In this document: positions 1 through 11,560 of the stretch, one piece after another
Position numbering within the stretch: position 1 is the stretch's first letter
Layout of the letters: each line of letters starts with the position of its first letter
NCBI GenBank assembly: GCA_019787685.1
Contig: JAHNUO010000005.1
Coordinates: 2,108,001 to 2,172,000, forward strand
Length of the DNA stretch: 64,000 nucleotides
Reading direction: 5' to 3'
Source: Chiua virens
Taxonomy: Eukaryota > Basidiomycota > Agaricomycetes > Boletales > Boletaceae
The notes under the pieces: generated by a model
What the model was told of the DNA's origin: nothing
The model's database searches: none
What the model saw: only the letters and a program-made list of their open reading frames with translations
Made by a program: the position numbers and the translations under genes

Positions 1-773
1 ACTTGCATCGTACACGGTGCTTGCCCTCTCAGACTGGATTAGGTCTGGGAAAGCTTCTCGCCCCAACGAGGTGTCTGGCATACGCCAACAATTCAAGTGA
101 GGCGTCCACTCGTTAATGCGGTTCTCAAGATCTGATTTCATTTGTTTTAGGGTGTCACACATTCCACTTGCCATACTTTACTCGTCCTTTACGAAAACCT
201 TCTTGCTCTTTCTGCTTACGATATGGCGACCGTCGTTATCACTACCAGGCAAGGGACCATATCGATTTGATACACCATACGAAAACCCTTGGATACTCAG
301 TGCGCTCGAGATATGGGACGAGGACAAGCTCGATCGCGAATGGGTTGTACGGAACGTACTCGGGGGGTTGGCCACAGGATTCGGGCTTCGGGGTACATTG
401 CTTTCTGTTCGTTGATCCACCATTTCTAACTTGAGGTTGCATAGTTGTGTTGGATTGTCACCCGATATTCACGACCATCGTCATTCTCGTGGGATGGGCA
501 GTGAAGACTGCGGTCGCAGAGCTTCTCAAAGATTGGGTTGGCGCTGATCCACAGATCGGAGAAGTTTGGCTAGCGTACAGCATTCCATGATGAATTGCTG
601 ACCCATGGTTCCGATTACTACGAGTGCGGTGCTGTAACATTAATATTGTCGTTCTTGCCACTTGGTAGAATAGTACCCAGCGCCACCGGTCTCTCCTACG
701 CGGGACTTCTGACACCCTAATATACCAGGCCGCTATCATAATCCTCCAGTTATCTTATTCACGTCCATACAAG
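1..773. other. No gene assigned at left edge
   Basis: Short open frames exist on both strands, but none shows a recognisable motif or a convincing exon chain. The stretch upstream of 774 must contain the GET4 promoter. A gene running off the left edge cannot be excluded. Confidence 0.4.
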
Positions 774-2091
774 ATGCCTGCTGGCGAAGCCTCCTCGTCT
801 CGCGCATTGAACGCAATTCTACCACTAGTTGCTAGCGGTCAACATTACGAGGCTCACCAAAAAGCGCGCACCTTTGCGTCCCGATACTCTAAAGCAGGGC
901 AGTACGACATCGCGATTGATGTGCTCTTTCAGTCTGCGCGGGAGCTGCTCAAGTCTGGGCAACAAGGCAGTGGAACGGATCTTACATTGTTCTTGCTGGA
1001 TGTGTACGAGAGCAAGGGAGAAAGCGTGTCCGATGAGTCAAGAGGTTCGTCGTGCCAGTGATCTGAGGGTTTCTTCTGGCATTGACGGCGAACAATGTTT
1101 AGGGAGGATCACGCAACTGATCGCGCTCACGGGTGCTTCGGGGTCGTGGAGGAAGACAATCATCGATAGGGCGATCGCGTTTGTGGTTCCTTTCGTTCGT
1201 TTCTTTTTTGCGCTCAATCGCGACTAGGTGGACGGCTAAGCACGGTACATCTCCCATTGGCGATCCCGATCTTCGTCATTATATCGGCGAACTACTTTAC
1301 AAAGGTACCGAATTATCTCCACTTGACGCCAACTTCCATCCGACGTTATCGCTCGCCTTGCATAGACGGAGCTTACGATGCAGCGGAGCCTCATTTCCTA
1401 GCGTCTGGAAAGAGGGACAGCGCTCGCCTTCTCGCACAGATGATGTTGCACTGGTCCGCAGCCGGCGGCACGCCGGGTAACTTTGCTCTTCGAGGTACCC
1501 TTCCGTAAGTTACTTTCGCCCTTGACTGAATCATCGCCGCAGCTGAGTTTCTCTCGTTGTACAGATATCTTGAGAATGGGAATATACTTGCGGCACGAAC
1601 GTTCATCGTGCAATTTGTCAATAAGATAATAGCCACTCGGCCGTCTTTAGTGTCTTCGCTAGCAGCCTCACCCCTTCAGGTCACGGATTCAAGCGAGGTG
1701 GTACTAACTACCGACACTGTCGTCAACTTTTGCCAGCTTGCAGTACTGGCATGTCAGCGAGCGAACGCTGAAAAGAACAAGACGATGCGCGAGAGCTGGG
1801 TCCGACTGTGCGGTACGTATCAAACAAGAGGTGGTGTCCTGGCCACCAAAGAGGTCCGTTCCGTAAGTCTATCATAATACCGCCGGAGGTAATTCGACCT
1901 TACTCCTGGACCAGGCACTGTATGAAATAGCAATGCTGTACTTTGCCATTCCTCCACCCAAGACACAGCCCGACAACCCACTGGGTGCGATGTTGTCTTC
2001 GATGCTTGGTGGGGGGCCGCCTGGGAGCGCCCCCCAGAGACGGATCCTGACTCCGGGGCTGACTGGCCCGACAGCGCTAGGTCTAGATTAG
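774..2091 (+). CDS. GET4: GET4 homolog, tail-anchored protein insertion factor
   Basis: Get4 pairs with Get5 in the cytosol and bridges Sgt2 to the Get3 ATPase, so that tail-anchored proteins reach the ER membrane. Six exons close in frame: 774-1044, 1103-1178, 1228-1304, 1366-1504, 1565-1862 and 1915-2091, giving 345 aa, about the family length. Family signatures seen are the early alpha-solenoid helix with HYEAHQKARTFASRY, then RITQLIALTG, GDPDLRHYIGELLYK, YLENGNILAARTFI and WVRLCGTYQ. The C-terminus is glycine- and proline-rich (residues about 310-335), which is common in fungal copies. The ATG at 774 begins the first conserved helix with no earlier in-frame exon visible. All splice phases close without a frameshift, unlike many neighbours. 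It lies tail-to-tail with the HSBP1-like gene. Confidence 0.9.
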
Positions 2092-2454
2092 AGATGGAAA
2101 ATAATATTGTATTTCTTTTCGTCGATCCGGGCTGGGCACTTTGGCAAATTAGGATTCTTGATCTAGGCCATCGTAATCGAAGGTCCGTGAGTTGACATCT
2201 TGTGAATGAGGATAGCGAATCGACAAGTAATGGCTGCGCTTGCACTCGATCGCGAGAGATATACGGCGGGCTTTCGCTTCAGGATCGAGGGAGTAGAAGA
2301 ATTACAAACAAATGATATAGACTAGAATTCGATCGTAATTAATGCAGAAGTGTTAGAGAGCTGATGGAATCTCGACGAAAAAAGAATAATGGCTGGACCA
2401 GGACCCAATACTCGCCAAGATTCATGACACACCGTGACCTGTTGCACTTCGTCG

Positions 2455-2920
2455 CTATATTGGTCCAGGGGTTGGAGGGAGATGGGTAGGAGAAGCACTG
2501 GGAGTAGTCACATCCCAGGATATAATGTCTTGAATCGCGTTTTCAAGCGCATCGACACGGTTAGACATCTGTGCCACTACGGAGTGCGTCGGTGAGCGTG
2601 AGCATAGAAGACGTGGAGAGGGGGAAACAAACTGACTGCGATCGAGTATCTGAGACGACATCTCATCAAACTTGGTATCAAGCTGTTCCAACAATGTTTC
2701 AACCTAGATCGTGGCTCGTCGGTGGGGCTGTGGGTTCGCCGAGCCATTAATGTCCACTCACAAACGCGGTTAATTCATGCGGGCTTGAAATTTCAGATGG
2801 GTTGGCGGTCACGCTCTGCTTTGTTGGTGTCCTGGAATCAGACGCCGCTTCTGATATGGGACCGGGGCGTGCTGGTGTCGATGCGGGAGTAACTTTGAGC
2901 GGGAGCGCTGAGGAGGACAT
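2455..2920 (-). CDS. HSBP1-like heat shock factor binding protein
   Basis: HSBP1-family proteins are short coiled coils that bind heat shock factor trimers and attenuate their activity. Three exons (2920-2762, 2703-2637, 2576-2455) give 115 aa. The first half is Ser/Pro/Thr-rich and probably disordered. The second half is one uninterrupted heptad coil, from AFVETLLEQLDTKFDEM through SQILDRMAQMSNRVDAL to ENAIQDII, matching the human HSBP1 hydrophobic spacing with no gap across the second intron. The second intron (2636-2577) is 60 bp and open in frame, so an unspliced reading falsely inserts 20 residues. Met at 2920 is the first start compatible with the exon-1 frame before a non-coding-looking leader. 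The N-terminal extension is longer than in animals. Identification rests on the coiled-coil pattern only. Confidence 0.8.
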
Positions 2921-4049
2921 CGTTCGGTTGTCGTTCCTCACAGGTTCCACAATGACCAAAACCGCCCTTATTACATAATCATTGACACTCATCATGAAAC
3001 CAATCAATCCGAACAACTGAACCCGGCGCGCATTTCAGTACCGGAACAATACCTCGCATTGACGGGTCCCGAGTATTTTTTACTTTTATTGTCGGTGTAT
3101 GTGGGAGACACTTCGTTGTCTTGGCCGAACAGGTCCAGGATACGTGAATTACTCATTAGTAGAAGCTCCGAGGCGCGGACTTGGAGACTCGAAGCACACT
3201 CTTCGAAGTTCGCGACTTCCTCCAGATCTAGGTTGTTTCGAGCCGTACGTATCACGACCGCATCGCGTGTGCCGATGCGGCGACCTTGGTCTCGGATTTT
3301 TTCTGAGGAACCTGGTCGATCTTTCACATCACCTTTCCTGGTTGATATTTTCTTTCAGAATCCATGACTCTTATCAAGGCAGTTCAGAGCTGACTCAGAT
3401 CAAATATTGTCTGGGCGGCAAAATTCGTTCTCAGGTATTTTTTTCGCTGGCTGTACCATGGATCGGATCTATGTGCCTGAGCAAATGATGGTGAAGAGAA
3501 CGTTCTCCGGTTTGACAACCGTTCCCGTCGCGCTCCGTCGCTCCACCTGGATCTCGGGTGAAGTACCTGTCTATTGTTGCGGGGAGCTTGACAGCTTCGC
3601 AAACTTTCAATGTCCGCGCATACTTACAATTATCAGACTGTACCACTGTGGAGAACAATGTCGAGTCGAGTTCTTCAAGCTTGCTGCAGTATTCAGCGAG
3701 CTCGCAGGGGCACAGGTACCCTCTGACATCTCAGTTGCGAAGCGGCGACAGACTCTTTAGTATTCTAGGTACGTAATGTTTGAGAGCCTCGACGGTATCT
3801 CGTTCTAATCTTGCCCATTGCATAGCTTGACTTGTCGGTTGGGTTCATTTGCCGTGAATACTCAGCCCCTTTGCTCGACTGCTCGAGGCATGTTCCGAAG
3901 TGAGACTACGTCATATGGAATTAATATCCGGACAAAGATACAGATATATAACAATTTGACATGTTTCACTATTTGTCTCTCTCATTGTCTGATCCTGCGT
4001 TTTATACTGCAGCACTCCGGTCGTGTTCCCCCATCCTCGACCGCTCACG
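2921..4049. other. Unresolved interval between HSBP1-like gene and terpene synthase
   Basis: Open frames on both strands cover much of 3016-3780. On the plus strand one frame reads VPEQYLALTGPEYFLLLLSV from about 3040, which looks protein-like, but no exon chain closes and no family is recognised. It may be a diverged or frameshifted gene. The last 150 bases are the terpene synthase upstream region. Confidence 0.3.
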
Positions 4050-5209
4050 ATGTCGCCCACTGCCACCTACGAACGCGCTCCCAACAACTCTTTTCAGGGC
4101 TTCATTCTTCCCGACCTTGTCTCCGATTGTCACTATCCTCTCCGCCTCAGCCCTGATTGCTACAACGTCGCTCGCGCCTCAGAGCATTGGCTCCTGAGAG
4201 GCGCCCGTCTCGTTGAGCCCCGCGTCACCAAATTCATGGGTCTCAAGGCCGGAGAGCTCACTGCATCTTGCTATCCAGACGCCGATGAATTCCACCTTCG
4301 CGTTTGCTCTGATTTCATGAACTGGTTGTTCAATATGGACGACTGGCTGGATGAATTTGACGTGACGGATACATGGGGTATGCGGGAATGCTGTATTGGC
4401 GCTTTCCGCGATCCCAACAACTTTCAGACTGACAAGCTTGGGGGTCTGATGTCCAAGTCGTACGTTGCTTCTTTGTCTTCGTGTTCTGTGGCGTCGAATG
4501 ACGGATCTTCTTGGGATGGGACAGGTTCTTCGGCCGCTTTCATCCAGACCGGTGGTCCGGGTTGTACGAAGCGATTTATCCACACCATGGATCTGTTCTT
4601 CATCGCCGTCGCCAAGCAAGCGGATGACCGCTGCCAATGGACGTATCCAGATCTCGAGTCGTACATCACCGTCAGGCGAGACACGAGTGGTTGCAAGCCT
4701 TGCTTTGCCCTTATAGAGTACGCTGCTCGCATCGATTTGCCCGACGAGGTCATGTCCCACCCTGTGATTATGGCAATGGAAGAAGCCACCAACGACCTCG
4801 TCACGTGGTCCAATGTGAGTCATGCATTTCTTCTCGATCGTTTTTCTGAAATTCAGTCGACTTACAGGACATCTTTTCCTACAACGTCGAGCAATCTCGA
4901 TGGGACACGCATAACATGATCGTGGTCCTCATGCGCGAACAGGGACTCGACCTTCAAGGTGCTGTTGACTATGTCGGTGCCCTTTGCAAAGGCACGGTTC
5001 AGCGCTTCGAGGATAACCGCGCGATGCTCCCTTCGTGGGGCGAGGAGCTCGACAAGCAGGTCGCTATCTACGTCGAGGGGTTGCAGAACTGGATCGTCGG
5101 CTCGCTGCACTGGTCGTTCGACTCTGAGCGCTATTTTGGCAAGCAAGGCCTGCAGGTGAAACAGAATCGTGTCATCAAACTTCTTCCGAAGCGACCTCTC
5201 TCAACGTGA
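4050..5209 (+). CDS. Sesquiterpene synthase, trichodiene-synthase-like class I (one-base frameshift)
   Basis: Class I terpene cyclases ionise farnesyl diphosphate with a Mg2+ cluster and cyclise it. Proposed exons are 4050-4459, 4525-4814 and 4868-5209. The aspartate-rich motif is in MDDWLDEFD near residue 97. The NSE/DTE metal motif NDIFSYNVE spans the second intron (SN at 4814, then DIFSYNVE from 4868). The C-terminal Arg-Tyr pair lies in WSFDSERYFG. Exon lengths total 1042 nt, one more than a multiple of three. After splicing, FFGRF reads in one frame and IQTGGPGCTKRF in the next, which implies one extra T in the TTT at 4538-4540. Without that base the product is 346 aa, normal for the family. 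The unspliced frame is open, so retention of intron 1 is an alternative reading. No other biosynthetic genes adjoin it. Confidence 0.88.
4538..4540 (+). other. Probable +1 frameshift in the sesquiterpene synthase
   Basis: No alternative pairing of nearby GT donors (4457, 4460, 4464) with the acceptor at 4524 restores the frame. Removing one T from this TTT joins two conserved family segments exactly. Confidence 0.6.
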
Positions 5210-5575
5210 GCTTGTACGTTGTCCATCGTCATTTTTCTCGTTACTCCGTGTTCACGGTTCAGAATACTAAATCCCCACCCATACTTCTTTCAAAACCGTT
5301 ATTTATTCTAGATTATTCTTATTGAACGGTATTTTATTCACGCCATTCACTACCGGTACCTCTGTATTTCATTTCATTGTTTCACGAATTGATCAGAGGA
5401 CTTTACTAAACAAATCTGTCTTTCTAAACCTACCTAACTTTTTACGATATGCCGAACTTGTAAAACGCCCTTCTAGGCGACGTGTACTCATAGGTTTCCA
5501 AAAATGAACTTCGAAGCTGATTGTCAAAGACACGAATACAAACATCATAGTGTTTCAAAGGTACACTGTTGTGCT
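5210..5575. other. Convergent intergenic stretch
   Basis: AT-rich spacer between the ends of the terpene synthase and the Nas6-like gene. It should hold both 3' UTRs. No gene seen. Confidence 0.5.
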
Positions 5576-6800
5576 TCATGGGGGACCACAATGGTCGATA
5601 ACGTACTGCTTCACTCTCCTCTGTTCCTCACCACCGACGCCGTCCACATTCTCTGGCGTTACCTCCTCGACATTTGTCTGAAACGATGTTACGTGTGAGT
5701 AGAACATGTGGGAACTGCATGAAACAGAAGGAAGCCCATACCCTTCCACGATCCGCGCCAGCTTCGATGAGAAGAACCGCAGCCTCGGCGTGAGCAGATT
5801 CCATGGCCAAATGAAGGGGAGTGTTCCCTGGTAATGAATGTATTAGTATTTCCAACGCTATGTTCCCAGAGTTGGAAATTCATTTACCAACGCGATCGCC
5901 CGTATTAAGACGAGGTTTTGTCGTGACTCCTTCTGGTGGATGCAACAGAAGTGAAATGAATCCCGTTGAACCGGTGGTAGCAGCTCGATGACTGGATGAA
6001 GGGAATGAGGCCCATGTGAGTATAACTTGAAGCAGGTGGAACATTGTCTTGAAATGGACTGACAGGGGTAACTGATTGGCTTTGTCTCTCGCATTGATCT
6101 GGTAATCATTAGTTCCGAGATAGGGTCTCGGGGGAGATATACCTACATCTGCGCCCCGTTGAACCAGATATCTTCCGATCTGGATGGTGTCAGTTATGTC
6201 GAGTCATCGAACGCTTGAAGGGTTCACCTCTATACGTGATTTGGAAGCTGCGTAATGCCTGTCGATTGAACGGTGTGAGCAGGACGTAGACCAAGAAAAT
6301 TGTTATCGCGTATCGCACAATGGAGAGATTCCTTTATCATTTCTCTGATTGACGTCCTGCCCCTGCGCCTGATGAGCTCTTGGACGATATCCTGGTGACC
6401 AGCGCTGGCTGTAAGACATCAAGATCGGCTACAACGTTGACTCATTGGGCTGTGAATGATCGCACCTGCCATATGGAGCGCCGCCCAGCCGCTGCCGTCT
6501 ACCTTGCTGATATCTGCCCCTTGATCGATCAGGTAAGGTACGACCTTGGTAGCACCAACGGATGCTGCCCAATGCAATGGGGTGCGACCATCCTTGAACA
6601 GGTAGATTAGGGGAAGAACAAGATCAGTGAGGGATACGGCTGACTTCATCTGCTTCGTTAATGTTCTTTGGATTCTCAGCAACAAGGGCTTGCACTAAGG
6701 AAAGTTGATCTGTGAAGAATGTGTTGATACTACTTTGGAGGTCTGTTGAAACACGGAGTGACGAACTGTTCTGAGCCGCCGTATGGATGGACAGTGACAT
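5576..6800 (-). CDS. NAS6: Gankyrin/Nas6-like 26S proteasome assembly chaperone (ankyrin)
   Basis: Nas6 (PSMD10, gankyrin) binds Rpt3 during assembly of the 19S regulatory particle. Nine exons are read on the minus strand: 6800-6645, 6592-6466, 6408-6319, 6258-6228, 6179-6147, 6098-6064, 5991-5888, 5827-5742 and 5677-5576, about 254 aa. Ankyrin repeats appear in order: DGRTPLHWAASVGATKVV, HQDIVQELIRR, then HYAASKSRIE joined to IGRYLVQRGAD, then HRAATTGSTGFISLLL and GNTPLHLAMESAHAEAAVLL. The tail PENVDGVGGEEQRRVKQYVI matches the Nas6 C-terminus. One base appears missing between 6358 and 6359: exon 3 is one short of the required phase, and LIRRRG must join DVNQRNDKG. Several introns split the TPLH motifs, so single-frame scans show only fragments. 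Confidence 0.88.
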
Positions 6801-6894
6801 TGTCTGCTATGCAGCGCACCGTGATAATGAGCAGAGTGGGGTCCCGACAAGGGGATAGTAGCCAGGTATTTGCGTGACGAGCGATTACGCCAGT

Positions 6895-6908
6895 GTAAAC
6901 CCTAACCC
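6895..6908 (-). promoter_or_regulatory. Telobox-like AACCCTAACCC upstream of NAS6
   Basis: The sequence taaaccctaaccc lies about 95 bp upstream of the NAS6 start codon. A comparable motif lies about 45 bp upstream of TFB2. Fungal Tbf1/Teb1-type factors bind such sites; the role here is inferred. Confidence 0.4.
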
Positions 6909-6928
6909 AAAGATTGGGTCAGATCGAG

Positions 6929-6955
6929 TTTTATTTATTTATTTATTATTTATTT
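6929..6955. repeat. TTTA microsatellite
   Basis: Six imperfect copies of TTTA/TTAT in a T-rich run between NAS6 and the first zinc-finger module. Confidence 0.8.
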
Positions 6956-7039
6956 TGGACAAACGATATTATTATGTAGCAACCGAGCTAGTCTAGTCCT
7001 ACTAGTACACAATACGCCAAGGCAGATGTGAAACACCTG

Positions 7040-8602
7040 GTCAGATCGGGTTTTTATAGAAACCTGCCAACTTGCGTGGCTCTCGGATAAGTTCGGAATT
7101 GCAATGCACCAACTCCTTGAAACCACGCGTCAAACCGAAGCACCTGTGATCACAACGTGTACAATTCAGGTAAGTGATTCCTTCTGTGTCTCTCGTTGAT
7201 GACACAGCTAGGTTGTGCACATGGAAGAGGGTCATTTCAGGGTCTGCCTCCACTGCATGGCGAACGTGTACCTTGGTGAGCCTCCTGGCATTCTGTATGG
7301 CCAATGACGTGCCATTTCCAATGGGGCATGGTTGGTTGGTGGCAAGGGAAGCATAAGTAGTACATGCTGTGGGGTAGGTTGGCGCCTCGGCGGCCGTGGA
7401 AACATATCGTTTGCATGGAGCCAGGATGGTGACACAACCGTATCATTACTCATGGCCGTGCCATGGGGGCGTTGGTGGACTGACTGCTTCCATTTGGCTT
7501 ATTCAGGTCATCGAAACCCCTGAAACGTCACAGGTAAACCTTGCGTTCAACCCGGGCCTTGAAGTTTGACCGACTCGGACGAGTTGACTAAGGATTTTGG
7601 ATCCTCCCTTCCGATGACGTCCTTCATTCTCGCCACTCTCTCAGTCCCGAGGACCCTTGGTACGTTCGTACTATGCCCAGGAATCGCCGGCGGCTGTTGC
7701 GTAACGTGCTTGGGGATGCGGTAAAATGGGTATTTTGCACCCATGAACTCAACATCGTTGCCAGCAACATGGCAGTCGCGAGCTTGGTTAACGTATTGGT
7801 ATGGGACATCCCGACGTTGTTTCTATCCGCTCCTCTCTTTCTGGAGCCATCTGTAACCAGACCTGACAGGACATGCCCGGCAGCGTCTGCATATTCGGCC
7901 CACTTTTCACTCTGATTTATGACCCTGGGTAAGTCGCCAGCCACAATGTTGTGTCTTTCAGGTAACATGGGTCGATGCCGGCATCTGTTTTCCCCGCATT
8001 CCGGTGGTGGGATTCCGGATTCCAGATCAATTCATTTTCGTCCCCCAAGGGGCTGATTTGTACACGGGTGAAGGTGAGTTGGTTGGATCTTGTCGCCGTC
8101 TACGCTAGAGACCGTGACCACGCGCTAGAACTGGTTCTCTCATTGGCCAAGAGTGTTTTCGATTTCCATCAGAGTGATGGTCCGAACCCGTGGCCGAAGG
8201 TCAATATCGGAACTCATGAAATTGTGAACTGGTTTCCTTGTTTATGACATATTGGCGCTCGGCATGCTACACTTCATGTCGAGATTACATGTGTTCCTCA
8301 ATCTCACAACCCGCTAGTCAAGAAGTCTCGGTTAGTCCGCAACACAAATCACCGATTTTATGTCCCTCCCGATGTCAGCGCTAGCCAAAGTTATGCATCG
8401 TTGTCTCAGTCATCATTTCTTCCAACGTTCATTCGGAACTCCCGATCCCGACCCCCGCGCTTGTTGTTCGGGAATCATGCCAACCTCAGGGAGAACGAGG
8501 ACTTGGTAAAGAGTTTGCCACTCTCAACTATAAAACTCTGCACGGTTCTGAATCATCCTATCATCAAGAAACTTGTCGTATTTTAACTCAAGTGGTCATT
8601 CG
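7040..8602 (+). repeat. 5' flanking block of zinc-finger module 1
   Basis: No coding gene is supported here. Part of it is homologous to flanks of other modules: 7280-7325, reverse complemented, matches the segments at about 13425-13470 and 17805-17860 (TTGGAAATGGCA, then CAGAACGCCAGGA). The relation and orientation fit a block that travels with the zinc-finger genes. Confidence 0.5.
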
Positions 8603-9008
8603 ATGCAACCCACGTACAACGCAGAATGGACTGAAGAGGTACTTTTCTCCCTTGTCCCCGAGGAATATACTGAACACTAGTTGTTTATAGGATGCTTGCC
8701 AGTTAGTCGCAATCGGTCTAGGACTAAACCAGTACTCCTGTAGCTGGATGAGTAATGGTCAGCGATGCAACAAGCTGGTTCTCGGGCAAGACGTTACTGA
8801 TCACTTGCGCGTCGCGCACCGAGACGTCGAGCGTGACAGGCGCGAATGCCATTGGGATGGTTGTGGGGAAGAGGTTGGGAAGGGCTCTCTCGTAAGACAC
8901 GTGCAGGAGAAGCATCTGGGATACAGATGGCCGTGCCCTAGGTGCGGCACTACTTTCACTCGCAGAGGGGTAATGGACGTACATCGCACTGCTTGTCAAC
9001 TTACCTAA
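8603..9008 (+). CDS. Short three-finger zinc-finger protein, copy 1
   Basis: Two exons, 8603-8638 (12 codons) and 8691-9008, encode 117 aa. After a short leader with DACQLV, three atypical fingers follow: C-x8-C-x11-H-x4-H (CSWMSNGQRC start), C-x4-C-x11-H-x4-H (CHWDGC start) and C-x2-C-x12-H-x3-C (CPRCGTTFTRRG). Fingers two and three are joined by KHLGYRWP. The C-x4-C finger with internal Trp resembles GLI/ZIC-type fingers. Nuclear DNA or RNA binding is inferred from the fold only. It belongs to the same family as copies 2-6 and shares the intron position just before the D/A-A/S-C motif. Start chosen because exon 1 is conserved among copies. Confidence 0.8.
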
Positions 9009-9859
9009 AGGGTGGGAGTTTTTCTATCGATTCGTAAGTAACCGTTTCGTCGCCCGTGTCGTGAAATGAACTGTCACTACAGGTTTATTTCTTTCCAGTG
9101 TTATCAGAACCCCTACTGTATGTAACGCCTTGATAATACACCAGAAACTCTGGATCTGCGAAACGTAGCAACCAACATTCTCTGAAGGAAAGTTACCTTG
9201 ATATAGAGTGTTCAGTTGACCATGGACTACAATAGTAAGGTCTTGTCGATCGAACAGCATTATGATGGGCAGAGTGAGACAGCTGCAATTGTATTGAAAG
9301 CGACACTGACTGTGACAAGATTAAGATCAGATAGGATTTCGATACCCTACTGAAGTCACAGTGTAGATGATTGTGATAATATTTACGGGTACCGGGTGTT
9401 TCCTAGTACTTAGATCGATTGATCAATAATCGATATGTAAGGAACGCTGCGTCTTCACGGTAACGTTCACGCCCGGCTCGACGAAGCCGAACCCTTCGAT
9501 CAAGTCACACTTGTCTCGATGTCCTCGATCGAGTCACCCGCATGTTCACCACTCGTCTCATGTACACGTTTTCTTCTTTTCTTTCTCTCTGAGACCTGTG
9601 ACTCATCATACATACTCACAGTCCTTTGTTTTGTTGTTCCTTAGTCAGTAACTACGTCATACTCTACATCAAAGTTCCTGAGTCACTATTTTGTAACATA
9701 AACAGTCTACCAGTGTCTTGGGCTCGAGTTCCGCATCGAATAGAATGCCATCAAACCCGACTCCTAAATCTAGCCTCAGTGAGGGTGTGTGTTGGAGATC
9801 AGACCATAGATAGATATTTTCATTAGTGTCCACTACGTACATACACTACATTACCATAT
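9009..9859. other. No gene seen
   Basis: Low coding signal on both strands. It contains a CG-containing stretch around 9460-9550 and T-rich DNA. Nothing further can be supported. Confidence 0.4.
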
Positions 9860-10109
9860 ATGGACACCACTCGTACTTTTTTTACTCACGACGTGCCGCA
9901 TGCTTTCCTACAGTCTCTTTCACCACGACTGGAGGTAAGCCGCCGGCTACTCACTCTCCTTTCCTATTTACTGACCTAGCCTAGTACCGTAGTATATTCA
10001 TACGTTCCTTTAGTCCGTGTTGAATCACATGGGGGACGAGTCGGACGACGCGACGCCGAGTGCGCACCAGTTCTTCTTTGACCTCGAGACTGGACATCAT
10101 GATTCTTGA
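9860..10109 (+). CDS. Small two-exon hypothetical protein (56 aa)
   Basis: Exons 9860-9934 and 10014-10109 are joined by a clean GTAAGC...TTTAG intron in frame. The product begins MDTTRTFFTHDVPHAF, continues SLSPRLESVLNHMGDESDD and ends FDLETGHHDS. It is acidic, with no signal peptide, membrane segment or recognised domain. Codon choice and the in-phase intron support a real gene, but no family is known to me. An unrelated small ORF by chance remains possible. Confidence 0.4.
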
Positions 10110-10535
10110 AGGGTCACTTGGGGTTGGAAATAGGCCAGTAGGTTGGGTGCATCGGCTTTTAAGTAATTCTTGCGCCGAGTCACGCGGTTCCCTCTAAGAA
10201 TCACCTAGTAGTAAGCCCAAGCAACTCGAGAGACTCGATGCTACTAACCTATTACTCATCCTTTCCTTTTTTGTTCAATTTCATAGATTGATTGAACACC
10301 CCTGGAGATCTCGGCGCATCTTACAAGGCTCCGTAGACGTTTCCATTAATCTACTCGAGGGTCAAATCGGAGAAGAAGCCCGGCACGGACTCGGACTTTT
10401 TTGATTATTCGTTCCCGCCTTCCTCCGAGTCGTGTTGCCTTGGATTGTGTCACTTAAATATCCATCAACTTGAAGTAATTCCACTCGCAGTCTCCCGCTC
10501 CTCCATTCGAAAACTCGTCCATTTGACCCAGTAAT

Positions 10536-10919
10536 ATGCCGCAGGCTCCTCCACCCGACCACGATGGTGGGCAAGCGCCTCAGCTTGCCTCCGAGTTTAC
10601 CTCTTCAAATATTCACTCACGAAGCGGCACGGAAATGGTGAGTGCTCTTTCCTCACTAGCATACCATCCGCATTGACAGGCGGTGCAGATGTATAGTCAG
10701 TCACAGCCAGCAACCAGCAGTGCCCCGGCCCACTACATATTCCTGCATCACGATGCGTGACGTATGAAGAAGCGCCGCCCAACGATGAGGGCGAACTTGA
10801 ACGTGAAGCTGTAGCCGCAGAACGCGGTGGCAACAACACCACAGCCCAGGTAAATTCTTTCGTTTAGCTTCAGGTTCTCGGTTCCTGGGTCTTTATTTCT
10901 CATATATTAGTGCCACTGA
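10536..10919 (+). CDS. Hypothetical acidic protein, possibly frameshifted
   Basis: Proposed exons are 10536-10637, 10680-10849 and 10911-10919. Exon 1 starts MPQAPPPDHDGGQAPQL. Exon 2 opens AVQMYSQSQPATSSAPAH in one frame and continues TYEEAPPNDEGELEREAV in another, so one base seems missing near 10757. With it, exon 2 would be 171 nt and phases close. The product would be about 93 aa, hydrophilic and Pro/Glu-rich, with no known domain. Confidence 0.3.
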
Positions 10920-11350
10920 CGAGAACGCAAACGCGATTCGGAGGCGGTGGTGGCCAGAGGGGAGAACAATATGCGGGTGCGTACGCCCTTCATTGCGCAC
11001 TTTCTTATTAACACAACCTTAATCGTTGTAGTTTCGGAGTAAGGATTCGACAATGCGAGACTCGATCGACCGAGTAACAGGACGGTGCGAACTTGAAGCC
11101 TCGGGAAACGTTGCAAAATGTCACGAGACTAACCTTCTATGTAGTAGCATTTATATCTAGGTGGCGGCGTGCGACTCGGAGTTGCTCGTACTTGAACTTG
11201 AATACATTGGATCGACTCTATCGAAACGATTGACATGATGAGGCGACCCTCGGACGTGTGAACACGCGGCGGTTATGTGAGCTTATGGTCGCGGTGGCTA
11301 ACGGCTACTAAATTATACGATAGACCCGATAGTACTGAATATCCGAGTCA
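10920..11350. other. No gene assigned
   Basis: Patches such as 10914-10971 and 11035-11130 read as Arg/Gly-rich peptides but do not chain into a gene. AT-rich sequence follows. Confidence 0.3.
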
Positions 11351-11560
11351 ATATCTTCCAAAAACATAAAAACCGCCGTCCAATAATATATACGGGCTAA
11401 GTTCATAACGGAGTGAAACGCATGGTATACGAGTAGCGAGACCCGGACGAATGAATATCTTCCAAAAAAACACAGAGAAAGCATGGTAAAAACGCCATAT
11501 CCAACAATACATACAAGCTAGGCTCGTAACGGAGTCAAACGCATGGTATGCCAGCGAGAT
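11351..11560. repeat. Imperfect tandem duplication, about 104-bp unit
   Basis: The segment from 11351 (atatcttccaaaaa) recurs from 11455. Shared landmarks are ATATCTTCCAAAAA, a CCAATA/CCAACAATA block, AACGGAGT and AAACGCATGGTAT. The second copy carries a small insertion near its start. Confidence 0.7.

Noticed and set aside
3004..3327. 107-codon minus ORF beginning MKDRPGSSEKIRD
   Set aside because: No motif, no exon partner and overlapping alternative frames on the plus strand; not enough to call a gene.
4179..4823. 214-codon minus ORF opposite the terpene synthase
   Set aside because: Antisense shadow of a strongly supported gene.
7040..8602. Separate gene from ORFs at 7041-7304 (-), 7624-7968 (-) and 7975-8247 (+)
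   Set aside because: No consistent exon chain; part of the interval is shared flanking DNA of the zinc-finger modules.
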